Assembly (NCBI GenBank): GCA_002410065.1
Contig: DHQB01000006.1
Span: 62,001 to 126,000 of the forward strand
Direction: 5' to 3'
DNA length: 64,000 nt
From: Bacteroidales bacterium UBA5349
GTDB taxonomy: Bacteria > Bacteroidota > Bacteroidia > Bacteroidales > Tenuifilaceae
Shown: piece by piece, positions 15,716-24,379 of the stretch
Layout of the letters: each line of letters opens with the position of its first letter
Position numbering within the stretch: position 1 is the first letter of the stretch
The notes under the pieces: generated by a model
Seen by the model: the letters and a program-made list of their open reading frames with translations, nothing else
What the model was told of the DNA's origin: nothing
Database searches by the model: none
Made by a program: the position numbers and the translations under genes

Positions 15716-17830
15716 CTAGTATTCAACATTCTCATTAAGATTATAGAACAAAAAGGAGTAAATATCAGCAGCCTCTTCAACAGTCAATGAAATAGGCATT
15801 CCTGCTCCGTGTCCTGCACGTGTTTGAATTCGAATTAGTTTGGGATTAGATCCACGAGCTTGCTTATCCTGAATGGTAGCTATGTACTTGAAAGAGTGTG
15901 CGGGCACAACCCTGTCATCGTGATCTGCAGTTGTAACAAGTATGGCTGGATACTTAACCCCAGTCTTCACATTGTGGATAGGTGAGTAGTTATAAAGATT
16001 CAGGAATTGAATAGAGTCTTCACTCGATCCATAATCGTTTACCCATGCCCAACCTATTGTAAACTTGTGAAACCTGAGCATATCCATAACCCCAACTTGT
16101 GGTATAGCAGCCTTAAACAGATCGGGACGTTGATTAACAACGGCACCTATTAGCAACCCACCATTAGAAGCGCCTTGAATAGCCAACTTCTTATTTGAGG
16201 TATAACCCTTGTCAATTAGATATTCTGCACCAGCAATAAAGTCGTCGAATACATTTTGCTTATTAAGTTTGGTGCCTGAACGATACCAGTTTTCACCATA
16301 CTCACCTCCGCCCCTAATATTGGCTAAGGCAAATATTCCTCCGTTCTCAAGCCATACAATCCTTGAAACGCTAAACGATGGTTTTATGGTTGCGTTAAAC
16401 CCACCATACCCATAAAGTAGGGTTGGATTGCTCCCATTGAGTTCGATTCCTTTTTTGTAAACAATAAACATTGGTATATCGGTTCCATCGTTGCTCTTGT
16501 AGAATACCTGTTTGGTTTCATAGGCTTCAGAATCGAAATCTATTTCGGGCTTAAAGTAAACCTCCGACTCATAGGTATCGGTGTTAAAACTATAAATTAC
16601 AGAGGGGAATGTAAATGAGGTAAAGGAATAAAACGCTTTTGTATCATTAAGGTTTGAGCTAACGCCACCAACTGTTCCTAGCGTTGGCAATTCAACCTGA
16701 TGTAATTTTTCACCAGCTAGGTTATATACTTCTACCTTGCTCTTTACGTCTTCAATGTATGAGGCAATAATCTTTCCGCCTGCAAGAACACAACTTTCGA
16801 GCACATCCTTTTTCTCAGGAATAACATCCCGCCAATTACCAATATCGAGAGTGTTTACATTAATCTTAATCAGCTTGTATTTGGGCGAACGATAATTTGT
16901 TAGCACATATAAATTGTTATCGATATGATCGAGTACTTGGTAGTTGTAGTCGAAACTAGTAGTAAGCTTTATAAAATCGTGGTCGGTATTTAGGTTTCGG
17001 ATATAAAGTGAATTCCCGTGTGTTGACTCCGTCTCTGAAATGATTAGAAATTTCTCATCGGAAGTAACCTGTGCAGTGAAATTGCGAAGGGGTTCTTCTT
17101 GATTCTGGAACACAAGTTTATCATCATTTTGACTTGTCCCTACCTTATGATAAAATACCTTATGGTATTCATTCTTTGTACTTAGCTCCGTTCCCTCTTT
17201 GGGTGCATCGTAACAGCTGTAGAAAAAGCCATCCTTAAACCACTGTATTGAAGAGAACTTAACCCATTTAATTTCATCATCAAGATCTTGGGCATTGTCG
17301 ATTAGGCGAACTTTAATTCTATTCCAATCCGAACCACCATCTGCAACTGCATAGGCTATGTACTTCCCATTCCTGGAAACACCAACATTATTTAGTGCAA
17401 CTGTCCCATCCTCGGAGAATTTGTTGGGATCGATTAACACTTTAGGCTCATCCTCAGTTGAATTCTGAACGTATAGAACCCATTGATCCTGCATTCCTTC
17501 TCTACGGAACGAAAATATTTTTCCTCCCTCCACAAAAGGTGCTGAAACGGATGAGTAATTAAAAAGTTGGGTAAGTCTGTTCTTTATTCCCTCGCGAAAA
17601 GGGATACCATTTAGGTAACCAAAAGTTACCTCGTTTTGATTTTTAACCCATTCCGCAACGCGTTCAGATTTATCGTCTTCAAGCCAACGGTAAGGATCGG
17701 AAACCTGAACTCCAAAATAGTTATCAGTAACATCTTCTTTAGCTGTTTCAGGATAGTTTATTTTGCTTTGGTTACAGGAAACGCTCAAAAGCATAAAACC
17801 AGATAGGGTCACAAGTATAAAATTTTTCAT
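15716..17830 (-). CDS. Prolyl oligopeptidase, S9A family lipoprotein
   Basis: Cleaves short peptides after proline. The 704-aa protein has a signal peptide with lipobox LSVSC (Cys about 19), so it is probably anchored in the envelope. An N-terminal DPYRWLED motif is followed by the beta-propeller (about 80-420) and an alpha/beta hydrolase domain. The catalytic triad is visible: Ser in GASNGGLL (about 555), Asp in TADHDDRVVP (about 634) and His in RAGHGAG (about 671). One of several peptidases in this window. Promoter-like elements lie upstream at 17872-17903. Confidence 0.95.
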   Translation of the reverse strand: MKNFILVTLSGFMLLSVSCNQSKINYPETAKEDVTDNYFGVQVSDPYRWLEDDKSERVAEWVKNQNEVTFGYLNGIPFREGIKNRLTQLFNYSSVSAPFVEGGKIFSFRREGMQDQWVLYVQNSTEDEPKVLIDPNKFSEDGTVALNNVGVSRNGKYIAYAVADGGSDWNRIKVRLIDNAQDLDDEIKWVKFSSIQWFKDGFFYSCYDAPKEGTELSTKNEYHKVFYHKVGTSQNDDKLVFQNQEEPLRNFTAQVTSDEKFLIISETESTHGNSLYIRNLNTDHDFIKLTTSFDYNYQVLDHIDNNLYVLTNYRSPKYKLIKINVNTLDIGNWRDVIPEKKDVLESCVLAGGKIIASYIEDVKSKVEVYNLAGEKLHQVELPTLGTVGGVSSNLNDTKAFYSFTSFTFPSVIYSFNTDTYESEVYFKPEIDFDSEAYETKQVFYKSNDGTDIPMFIVYKKGIELNGSNPTLLYGYGGFNATIKPSFSVSRIVWLENGGIFALANIRGGGEYGENWYRSGTKLNKQNVFDDFIAGAEYLIDKGYTSNKKLAIQGASNGGLLIGAVVNQRPDLFKAAIPQVGVMDMLRFHKFTIGWAWVNDYGSSEDSIQFLNLYNYSPIHNVKTGVKYPAILVTTADHDDRVVPAHSFKYIATIQDKQARGSNPKLIRIQTRAGHGAGMPISLTVEEAADIYSFLFYNLNENVEY

Positions 17831-17871
17831 AAATATTCTGCTTTCAGTGAAAAACTGTTAGTTGTATTGCA

Positions 17872-17903
17872 CAAAAGTACACAAATGTTTATTAAATGTA
17901 CAA
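17872..17903 (-). promoter_or_regulatory. Promoter of the prolyl oligopeptidase gene
   Basis: On the minus strand, TACTTTTG (17872-17879) fits TAnnTTTG. A TTG lies 21 bases upstream of it (17901-17903), matching Bacteroidota promoter spacing. Confidence 0.55.
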
Positions 17904-18020
17904 CATAAATGTAGAGTTTTTTATTTAATATACCCAACTACTATGATGCTGGTTTTGAACTCAAAGTCTATTTAAAGTAATTAAATATATAGGGTGAAGT
18001 TTATTAAATTAGTTCATAAA

Positions 18021-18048
18021 AAAAGGAGACCCATCAGGATCTCCCTTA
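18021..18048 (-). terminator. Terminator after pnp
   Basis: An inverted repeat around 18025-18045 (GGAGA...TCTCC) is followed on the minus strand by a T run. Confidence 0.75.
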
Positions 18049-18069
18049 AAATATCAATCTACTAAGGTA

Positions 18070-20196
18070 TTACTTTTTAACTTCAGGTTTTGGTAAAAGA
18101 ACCTTGCGAGAAAGTTTAAGTTTACCTGTTTTCTTATCAATTTCAATTAGCTTAACCTCAACCATATCACCCTCCTTTAGAACGTCCTCAACCTTCTCAA
18201 CCCTATTCCAATCAATCTCGGAAATGTGCAAAAGGCCATCTCTACCAGGGATAATCTCGATGAATGCACCAAAAGGAAGTATTGATTTAACCTTACCAGT
18301 ATAAACCTCTCCCTCCTCAGGAGCTACTGCAATGCCTTTTATCCATTTAACCGCAGCGTTGCGCGATTCCATGTTATCGGCAAATACGGTAACAATACCA
18401 TGGTTATCTATCTCTTCAATATTGATAGTTGCACCAGTTGTACGCTGAATTTCTTGAATAATCTTTCCACCTGGCCCAATTACTGCTCCTATAAGATCAC
18501 GTGGAATATTGAATCGCTCAATACGGGGAGCATGGGGCTTAAGTTCTGCATTTGGCTCAGCAATTACTGCAGTCATCTTCCCTAGTATATGCAATCTTCC
18601 TTCGCGAGCCTGATTAAGCGCTTGAACTAATACTTCGTATGGTAAGCCATCAACCTTGATATCCATTTGAGTGGCTGTTATTCCATCCTTAGTGCCCGTT
18701 ACCTTAAAGTCCATGTCGCCTAAGTGATCCTCATCTCCAAGGATATCTGAAAGAACAGCAAAACGCGCACCCTTTGGTTCCGAAATAAGGCCCATGGCAA
18801 TACCTGAAACAGGTTTCTTGATCTTGATGCCAGCATCCATTAACGCTAGTGTACCTGCGCATACAGTTGCCATTGATGATGAACCGTTAGATTCAAGAAT
18901 ATCACTTACCACCCTAATGGTATAAGGATTGCTCTCGTCCAATGGTATCATTTTTTTTAATGCTCTATGGGCAAGGTTACCGTGTCCGACTTCACGACGG
19001 CTTAAACCACGATATGCTTTTGCATCACCTGTTGAGAATGGAGGGAAATTATAGTGAAGCAAAAATTTGTCTGTTCCTCTTTGCAGCACATCATCAATAA
19101 CCTTCTCATCTAACTTTGTTCCAAGCGTTACTGTTGTTAGCGACTGAGTTTCACCTCTGGTAAAAAGGGCTGATCCGTGAGTTGAAGGCAAGAAATCAAC
19201 CTCGCATTCAATAGGGCGTATTTGATCTGTTTTTCTACCATCAAGCCGAATGCCCTCATCGAGAATCATGTTACGCATGGCATACTTCTCTACATCATGG
19301 TAGTATCGGCTAACCAATGATGCCTTCTCTGTGCGCTCCTCTTCAGTTAGGCTTTCAAGAAACTCGTTCTCTATAGCAGCAAAAGCATCACTACGCTCAT
19401 GCTTTGATAACATCGATTTTGCTACTTTATAAACCTTATCATAGCAAAACTCTTTAACCTTTGCCTTTAGCTCTTCGTCGTTGCTCTCGTGGCAATATTC
19501 GCGTTTAACAACACCCAACTCTTTGGCTAGTTCTATCTGTGCAACACAGTGTTTTTTTATTGCTTCGTGAGCAACCTTAATAGCCTCAAGCATTTCTGCC
19601 TCTGAAACTTCGTTTAGCTCGCCCTCAACCATTAAAATATTATCATAAGTTGCGCCAACCATCATATCAATATCAGCCTTTTCAATCTGTGTGAACGTTG
19701 GATTGATGATGAACTTGCCGTCCACTCTAACAACCCTAACCTCAGAGATTGGTCCGTTAAACGGAACGTTTGAAATAGTCAATGCTGCCGATGCAGCAAG
19801 ACCAGCAAGCGCATCAGGTGGAGTGTCCTTATCAGCAGAGATAAGGTTTATGGTAACAAATGTTTCGGCGTGAAAATCGTCGGGAAAGAGCGGGCGTAAT
19901 GCTCTGTCCACAAGGCGAGCTATAAGTATTTCGTAGTCGGATGGGCGAGCTTCTCGTTTTAGAAACCCTCCAGGGAAACGGCCGCCTGCGGCATATTTTT
20001 CTTTATACTCAACGCTAAGAGGCATAAAATCAACATCCTCTCTAGCATCCTTTGCGCTTACAACGGTTGCAAGCATCATGGTGTTACCCATTCTAATAAC
20101 TACAGACCCATCGGCCTGGCGGGCTAATTTGCCCGTTTCCATGGTAATGGACCTTCCATCACCTAAATCAATCGATTTCTTTACTTCTTTAAACAT
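18070..20196 (-). CDS. pnp: Polyribonucleotide nucleotidyltransferase (PNPase)
   Basis: Degrades RNA 3' to 5' by phosphorolysis and can add tails in reverse; cytosolic. The 708-aa protein has two RNase PH domains (about 10-230 and 310-545) joined by a helical domain. The second core carries the GTGGS-region equivalents and SDILGDEDHLGDMDFKV. A KH domain (about 555-615, IGPGGKIIQEI) and an S1 domain (about 620-695, ILPFGAFIEI, GLLHISEI) follow. Length is as usual. It lies downstream of rpsO, the classical order, but two hairpins separate the genes, so it likely also has its own transcription start. Confidence 0.97.
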   Translation of the reverse strand: MFKEVKKSIDLGDGRSITMETGKLARQADGSVVIRMGNTMMLATVVSAKDAREDVDFMPLSVEYKEKYAAGGRFPGGFLKREARPSDYEILIARLVDRALRPLFPDDFHAETFVTINLISADKDTPPDALAGLAASAALTISNVPFNGPISEVRVVRVDGKFIINPTFTQIEKADIDMMVGATYDNILMVEGELNEVSEAEMLEAIKVAHEAIKKHCVAQIELAKELGVVKREYCHESNDEELKAKVKEFCYDKVYKVAKSMLSKHERSDAFAAIENEFLESLTEEERTEKASLVSRYYHDVEKYAMRNMILDEGIRLDGRKTDQIRPIECEVDFLPSTHGSALFTRGETQSLTTVTLGTKLDEKVIDDVLQRGTDKFLLHYNFPPFSTGDAKAYRGLSRREVGHGNLAHRALKKMIPLDESNPYTIRVVSDILESNGSSSMATVCAGTLALMDAGIKIKKPVSGIAMGLISEPKGARFAVLSDILGDEDHLGDMDFKVTGTKDGITATQMDIKVDGLPYEVLVQALNQAREGRLHILGKMTAVIAEPNAELKPHAPRIERFNIPRDLIGAVIGPGGKIIQEIQRTTGATINIEEIDNHGIVTVFADNMESRNAAVKWIKGIAVAPEEGEVYTGKVKSILPFGAFIEIIPGRDGLLHISEIDWNRVEKVEDVLKEGDMVEVKLIEIDKKTGKLKLSRKVLLPKPEVKK

Positions 20197-20242
20197 GCGG
20201 TATCAAATGTATTGATAAATAAAAAACTAGTTAAAACAAAAA

Positions 20243-20275
20243 ATCAGAGGGAACGTGTAATCCCTCTGATCCCCG
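20243..20275 (-). terminator. Hairpin in the rpsO-pnp spacer (second of two)
   Basis: A perfect 10-bp stem ATCAGAGGGA/TCCCTCTGAT (20243-20252 with 20261-20270), followed by a T run on the minus strand. It lies 47 bases before the pnp start, so it could be a terminator or a pnp leader structure. Confidence 0.7.
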
Positions 20276-20296
20276 TTTTTTTATAAATAAATTTAA

Positions 20297-20326
20297 AAAA
20301 AGGCAATTGAAAACAATTGCCTTTTT
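20297..20326 (-). terminator. Terminator after rpsO
   Basis: An 11-bp stem AAAGGCAATTG/CAATTGCCTTT (20299-20309 with 20314-20324), followed by T-rich sequence on the minus strand. Confidence 0.85.
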
Positions 20327-20331
20327 GTTCA

Positions 20332-20604
20332 TTACTTTCTTAAGTTCAACGCTTTAATAATAGTACGATATCTCTCAATGTCGCGTTCTTTAAGATAATC
20401 CAACAGCCTTCTACGCTTACCCACCAGTTTTAACAATGAGCGCTGAGTTCCGTAATCTTTACGATTCTTTTTTAGGTGCTCTGTTAAATGACTGATACGG
20501 TAGGAAAATAGCGCTATTTGGCCCTCTGGAGAACCTGTGTTGGTATTAGACTTCCCGTACTCATTAAAAATCTCCTGCTTCTTTTCTGCTGTTAAATAAT
20601 TCAT
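20332..20604 (-). CDS. rpsO: 30S ribosomal protein S15
   Basis: Binds 16S rRNA and the 30S platform early in assembly. The 90-aa protein is of the usual length. It carries the family pattern NTGSPEGQIALFSYRISHLTEHLK and the KLVGKRRRLLDYL segment that contacts the three-way junction of 16S rRNA. It is followed by its terminator and then pnp. A -7-like box (CAAAGGTA on the plus strand) lies at 20653-20660. Confidence 0.97.
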   Translation of the reverse strand: MNYLTAEKKQEIFNEYGKSNTNTGSPEGQIALFSYRISHLTEHLKKNRKDYGTQRSLLKLVGKRRRLLDYLKERDIERYRTIIKALNLRK

Positions 20605-20652
20605 AGCTAATCAGTAAATTAGTGGGTGTATCATAAGGTACTTTTCAAGCCG

Positions 20653-20660
20653 CAAAGGTA
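20653..20660 (-). promoter_or_regulatory. -7 box upstream of rpsO
   Basis: TACCTTTG on the minus strand matches TAnnTTTG and lies about 50 bases upstream of the rpsO start. No -33 element stands out. Confidence 0.45.
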
Positions 20661-20747
20661 ACAGTTTTTATTAAACAAATAGACAATTCGCTTATTTTTT
20701 TGCTTAATGTTCCAAACCGGGCTTTGGTGTTATCATCTAAATACCCG

Positions 20748-22022
20748 TTAAATTCTCTTTAAAAGTACATTTGCACCCACCTGGCAATAAAGGCATTTTC
20801 GCTTATCGCAATACTGATGTTTTAGCTGTACTAGAGCTTGCGAAAAGAAAGCACTATCAGCCTTAACCCCTATTTTATCAAAGCCGTTCACAACATTATT
20901 TTTTTCTGGCTTCATCGACTCCAACAGACTAAGCGCCTTATCTTTTAGCTGTTTATTACCACGAGCAGTACCATAGGCAAATGTAAATGGGATAACAGTA
21001 TTTAGGATAATAACATCTAAAGAAGACCTACCTAGATTCTTGTTGCAAGGAACAGAATCCTTGGTAAAAGTGTAATGATTACTCCAATAATCCGAGGTTT
21101 GTACATTTAGCAAATCGTAAAGTTGCTGTATTGTTGTTGCCTCAAGACACCTCGAAAACAATCCGGTGGATTTGTGGATTAGCATTGCGAATTGCGCAAT
21201 TCTTACTGTTGGAAAAGCAGCAGGGCGAAGTCGCATAAACTTCCATAAATGTTTTGGAATGGATGATAATCCGAACTTTACCCTTTGGTAGGTGTACTCC
21301 TTTATTAAACCCAGAGCATATTCATCGACTTGTTTGCCCTCGGGTAGTAAACTGGCTTGGCCAAAGAGCAATGCTTCAATACTAAAAAGATTATCCTTAA
21401 CCTTTGCTAGGGCTTTAAGCGGCGTTGCTTTTGCTAAAAGATCAAACGGCAAAGCATTTACCTTTAAGCCAAAACTATGAGCCATTGACACATAAAAAGC
21501 CTCCTCCCAACTTCCCTTGCATGTCTCTACCAACAAATCAACCTGTTCGGTTTTCTCCTCCAGCCTTTCGGCTGCCAATGACGATAACCACATCTGGAGC
21601 GAAAAGGAGTTGTAACGAGGTAGGACATCTGCGCAGGGTATCCATGCATTTTGTCCCACAAGCCTTTGCAACTCCCACTCCAACTCATCGGGATAAGGAA
21701 TTTCAACAGTAGGAACTTTATTGCCTTGGCTATTCAGCACATCGCAATCGTAATTTGCTACAAGGTGAAGGATTACTGAATCGTAGGCTGGATCGCTATG
21801 ATGGTTGTGCCTGTTCCAATCGGATGCCTTAATGTGGATCTCAACGTTACCGGCCCATACTGTATTGCCAATCTTAACCTTAGCATTAAAAAAATCGGGC
21901 CCAGAATCGTGATTATGCATGCCTGGGGAAATTACCTCAATGCTCTCGCTATTGTTTAGCTTTACTCCATTAAAAATGGTGTAATTGTGCTTCCATACAA
22001 AGTGAATTATCTCTTCGTGCAT
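20748..22022 (-). CDS. DUF2851 family protein
   Basis: A 424-aa protein of the Bacteroidota-typical DUF2851 family, function unknown. The N-terminal part holds the family's conserved GPDFFNAKVKIG, WAGNVEIHIKASDW and HHSDPAYDSVILHLV stretches, a nuclease-like beta-rich arrangement of Asp/Glu/His residues (resemblance only). The C-terminus has a cysteine cluster, C-x4-C-x2-C (CDKRKCLYC), that could bind a metal. No signal peptide is seen, so it is probably cytosolic. It diverges from the interrupted tRNA-Pro gene. Confidence 0.85.
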   Translation of the reverse strand: MHEEIIHFVWKHNYTIFNGVKLNNSESIEVISPGMHNHDSGPDFFNAKVKIGNTVWAGNVEIHIKASDWNRHNHHSDPAYDSVILHLVANYDCDVLNSQGNKVPTVEIPYPDELEWELQRLVGQNAWIPCADVLPRYNSFSLQMWLSSLAAERLEEKTEQVDLLVETCKGSWEEAFYVSMAHSFGLKVNALPFDLLAKATPLKALAKVKDNLFSIEALLFGQASLLPEGKQVDEYALGLIKEYTYQRVKFGLSSIPKHLWKFMRLRPAAFPTVRIAQFAMLIHKSTGLFSRCLEATTIQQLYDLLNVQTSDYWSNHYTFTKDSVPCNKNLGRSSLDVIILNTVIPFTFAYGTARGNKQLKDKALSLLESMKPEKNNVVNGFDKIGVKADSAFFSQALVQLKHQYCDKRKCLYCQVGANVLLKRI

Positions 22023-22179
22023 GGTTTACCTTTTAACTTTTGTAAAGATATTTTTTTGCGCTTAATAAAACAAGGGAGCATTGTTTTATCTAAATTTGCC
22101 TCTAGATCTTTTGGAATTGCTGCTATTCTTCATCCATTAAACAAGGGTAGTAAGTATATAAGGTAATAAAGCAACTCTT

Positions 22180-22243
22180 CGGGGTGTAGCGCAGCCCGGT
22201 TAGCGCGCGTCGTTCGGGACGACGAGGTCGAAGGTTCGAATCC
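22180..22243 (+). tRNA. tRNA-Pro(CGG), 5' part, interrupted by the mobile element
   Basis: Acceptor strand CGGGGTG (22180-22186), D arm GCGC/GCGC (22189-22192, 22203-22206), anticodon stem CGTCG/CGACG (22208-22212, 22220-22224) with loop TTCGGGA and anticodon CGG (22215-22217), variable loop, 5' T stem GAAGG (22230-22234), T loop TTCGAAT (22235-22241) and the first two bases CC of the 3' T stem. After that the sequence (ACATTAGACG) cannot pair with the T or acceptor stem. The missing end is found at 27542-27554 beyond the element. A -7 box TAAATTTG lies upstream at 22091-22098. As it stands the gene should not give a functional tRNA. Confidence 0.88.
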
Positions 22244-22300
22244 ACATTAGACGAAAATACAATATTTAAAACGTTGTATATCAGTATTATATAGTTTAAT

Positions 22301-22320
22301 TTTTCCCATATTTTCCCCGT
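22301..22320. repeat. Paired TTTTCCC box, left end (candidate integrase arm site)
   Basis: TTTTCCCATATTTTCCCCGT holds two TTTTCCC boxes 10 bases apart. It matches 19 of 20 bases at 24941-24960, and related pairs lie at the right end (27337-27399). It is about 60 bases inside the left junction. Confidence 0.5.
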
Positions 22321-22322
22321 GT

Positions 22323-23153
22323 TTATATTGCTTTGCCTTTCCATGCAGAATTACTGTATATCGTTTTGATACTTGCCATAATTTCACGCTCTGAAAAATC
22401 TTTTTCCGCTAATGATATGCAGTAGTTTTCTGTCTCACTTTGTGAAACATCAAACCGATGCGCTGCACCCACTAATTGAGTTACCCAATGGTTACGATTG
22501 CCCGGTGAGAATGAACCATGCTTACTGTTTACCCATTCTATAAGTTGGGATAGTTTAACGCTTGCTGTTGCATTGTATGTTGCTCTAGGTTGTTCAATAA
22601 TTACTTTTTGATATGATTGCGCTTGTGGGTTCCATGTCGCCTGTGAATCGCTTGAAATTGTCCTTAAACGGCTAACATCTTTACAAGCTTTATCAATAAC
22701 CAGCCCCAAGGCTTCAAAATCCTTTTCGAGTGCTTCAAATTGCGCTTTGTGCTTATGTGGATAACTTAAGGGTATTATACAGAACACACCCCGCCCGGAT
22801 ACGCTCAAGGCTGCCATTAATATTTCATTCCAAGTGCCCAGCGTATCCCTTAACCCCTGCCAATCTGTTATATTTGGATTATCGTTTGCATCAATATCAA
22901 TGGCTATAAATCCGCTATGCTTAACCAAGTTGTTAGCATTGCGCTTGGTGAAAGTTCCGCTAATTGTGATCGCTGGTAATGTTTTTTTAATGGCATCCCT
23001 TTGCTTTTTATCCTCAATAGCTCTTATTGCGTTAACCTCATCCACATAATCGCAATAAATTACATTCTCATAAAATTGAAACATTGTTATCTCAATTGAG
23101 GGTGTAACTGTTGTGCAATTATTGAAAACCGATATGTTAGCATTAATATTCAT
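22323..23153 (-). CDS. BT4734/VirE N-terminal domain primase-like protein
   Basis: A 276-aa protein whose first 175 residues match the BT4734-like/VirE_N domain found in Bacteroidota mobile elements, related to the archaeo-eukaryotic primase fold. Features are AITISGTF, the acidic FIAIDIDAND (about 90-99) and the SGRGVFCIIPL strand, followed by CKDVSRLRTISSD. Residues 195-276 look like the small helical domain that follows primase cores (GNRNHWVTQLVGAAHRF, then Ser/Glu-rich helices). Its likely job is priming replication of the element together with the ATPase encoded upstream (inference). An iteron-like block lies directly before its start. Confidence 0.75.
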   Translation of the reverse strand: MNINANISVFNNCTTVTPSIEITMFQFYENVIYCDYVDEVNAIRAIEDKKQRDAIKKTLPAITISGTFTKRNANNLVKHSGFIAIDIDANDNPNITDWQGLRDTLGTWNEILMAALSVSGRGVFCIIPLSYPHKHKAQFEALEKDFEALGLVIDKACKDVSRLRTISSDSQATWNPQAQSYQKVIIEQPRATYNATASVKLSQLIEWVNSKHGSFSPGNRNHWVTQLVGAAHRFDVSQSETENYCISLAEKDFSEREIMASIKTIYSNSAWKGKAI

Positions 23154-23165
23154 TGTATTTGTTGT

Positions 23166-23267
23166 AACTGGTTTAATGGTTTAAACTGGTTTATTGGTTC
23201 GCTAAACTGGTTTAGTTTAGTTTAAGCGTATATATATACGCTAAACTTAAACCACTTTGCTAAACCT
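23166..23267. repeat. Iteron-like repeats with central palindrome (candidate replication origin)
   Basis: Direct copies of AACTGGTTTA at 23166, 23184 and 23205, with further TGGTTTA or near-copies at 23177 and 23195. Next comes a perfect 18-bp palindrome AGCGTATATATATACGCT (23225-23242), then inverted copies TAAACCA (23248) and TAAACCT (23261). It fills the gap between the ATPase stop and the primase start. Iterons beside an AT-rich dyad are typical of Rep-bound origins or operators; origin function is inferred. Confidence 0.6.
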
Positions 23268-23276
23268 ATTCTTAAA

Positions 23277-24362
23277 CTAAAAGATTGCACGTTCATATTT
23301 ATAGCCTGTTCCATTCTTACTGATCCATTCTTGTTGCTGATAGTATGCTAAAAAATCTTTCGCCTTATTGTCTCCTAGTCGGGTTTGATATGTACCAAAC
23401 ACCACTTTAATTGTCTGCCATAATTCCCTATACTTAGGGTTGGGGTTGGTCTTAAATATTTCTGCTAATACTGTGAAGTGCGTTTCGTCATTCACTTGAT
23501 CAGGGTTAACGGTTTTAGGTTTGCAAGTTTCATTCTCCGGCATATCGCATGGCTCTGGCATGCCGTGTTCGTTTATTCGAAAGGCAAAATCTTCAAATCC
23601 TATATTTCGGCTCATTTCACAACTAACAATGCTAGTATCTTTGTCATGGTCATCAACTTTTATTGATATGGTTGTTTCTGCCTTGTTTAGCATTTCGGTT
23701 CCGATTACACCACGAGCGTTTTGGTCTGTTTTGTTTTGGTGCAGAACAGTGACGATATGTATATTTAATTCTGCAGTCCATTTAAGAAATTTACTGGTTA
23801 ACTCGGTTGCCTCCTCTTCGTCATTTATCCCCTTGCTTAATAAATCCCTAATCCCATCAATAAATACAATCCCTAAGTTTGGGGTATTGTAAATAGCATA
23901 TTCAATTAATGCTAATCGTTCGCTTGGTTTAAACTTTCTTAAACCGTATGCTTTGAAATTGACTGCATCCCTACCAGCTAATTTTAAGGCTCTTTTAATA
24001 ACTCTATTTAGATCGTAGGGGCTTTGTTCAGAATCGAAGTAAAGAGCAAAATTTTTGCCCGCTGGTAGCACGCATTTAATGAAATCCCATATCCAACCGC
24101 CAATAATTACAACAGCAAGAAACACGGTTAACAAAAAAGTTTTTTTGCTTTTCGCTTTGCCTATAAACATGGTGAAATTGTCTAAAGTCATAATAGGGGC
24201 AACTTTCCCACCCGTGTGAATTTCTATTGCGGTTGGTGGCTTGTCAATTTCAGCGTATGGGTCAACTTCAACCGATCTAAGTATTTCGGCCGGGTCAAAC
24301 TCAACCTTTGTGCCCTCGGTGGGTATGCTGTTTAATTTTATTTCTTTTAAGTCCGCTTCCAT
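23277..24362 (-). CDS. RepA-like AAA ATPase / replicative helicase
   Basis: A 361-aa RecA-fold ATPase of the RepA/AAA_25 type, which acts as a hexameric helicase in plasmids and phages. Walker A is FIGKAKSKKTF (about 66-76). Walker B is LGIVFIDGIRDLL (about 163-175). A sensor-like VTVLHQNK strand follows (about 203), with RGVIGTEMLNKAETTISIKV after it. The C-terminal 80 residues resemble a winged-helix region (WISKNGTGYKYERAIF). The 17-base gap to the upstream nuclease gene suggests one transcript. With the primase gene just downstream it forms a replication module. Confidence 0.82.
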   Translation of the reverse strand: MEADLKEIKLNSIPTEGTKVEFDPAEILRSVEVDPYAEIDKPPTAIEIHTGGKVAPIMTLDNFTMFIGKAKSKKTFLLTVFLAVVIIGGWIWDFIKCVLPAGKNFALYFDSEQSPYDLNRVIKRALKLAGRDAVNFKAYGLRKFKPSERLALIEYAIYNTPNLGIVFIDGIRDLLSKGINDEEEATELTSKFLKWTAELNIHIVTVLHQNKTDQNARGVIGTEMLNKAETTISIKVDDHDKDTSIVSCEMSRNIGFEDFAFRINEHGMPEPCDMPENETCKPKTVNPDQVNDETHFTVLAEIFKTNPNPKYRELWQTIKVVFGTYQTRLGDNKAKDFLAYYQQQEWISKNGTGYKYERAIF

Positions 24363-24379
24363 TATTATTAAGTCTAATT

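Noticed and set aside
22123..22344. Open reading frame of 73 codons across the tRNA-Pro 5' part (minus strand)
   Set aside because: It overlaps the tRNA structure and the element junction and has no protein features; an accidental frame.
23225..23242. Palindrome as a transcription terminator
   Set aside because: The stem is mostly alternating A/T and no T run follows on either strand.
23166..23267. Possible CRISPR-like repeat array
   Set aside because: Repeats are 7-10 bases, with no unique spacers of regular length and no cas genes; iterons fit better.
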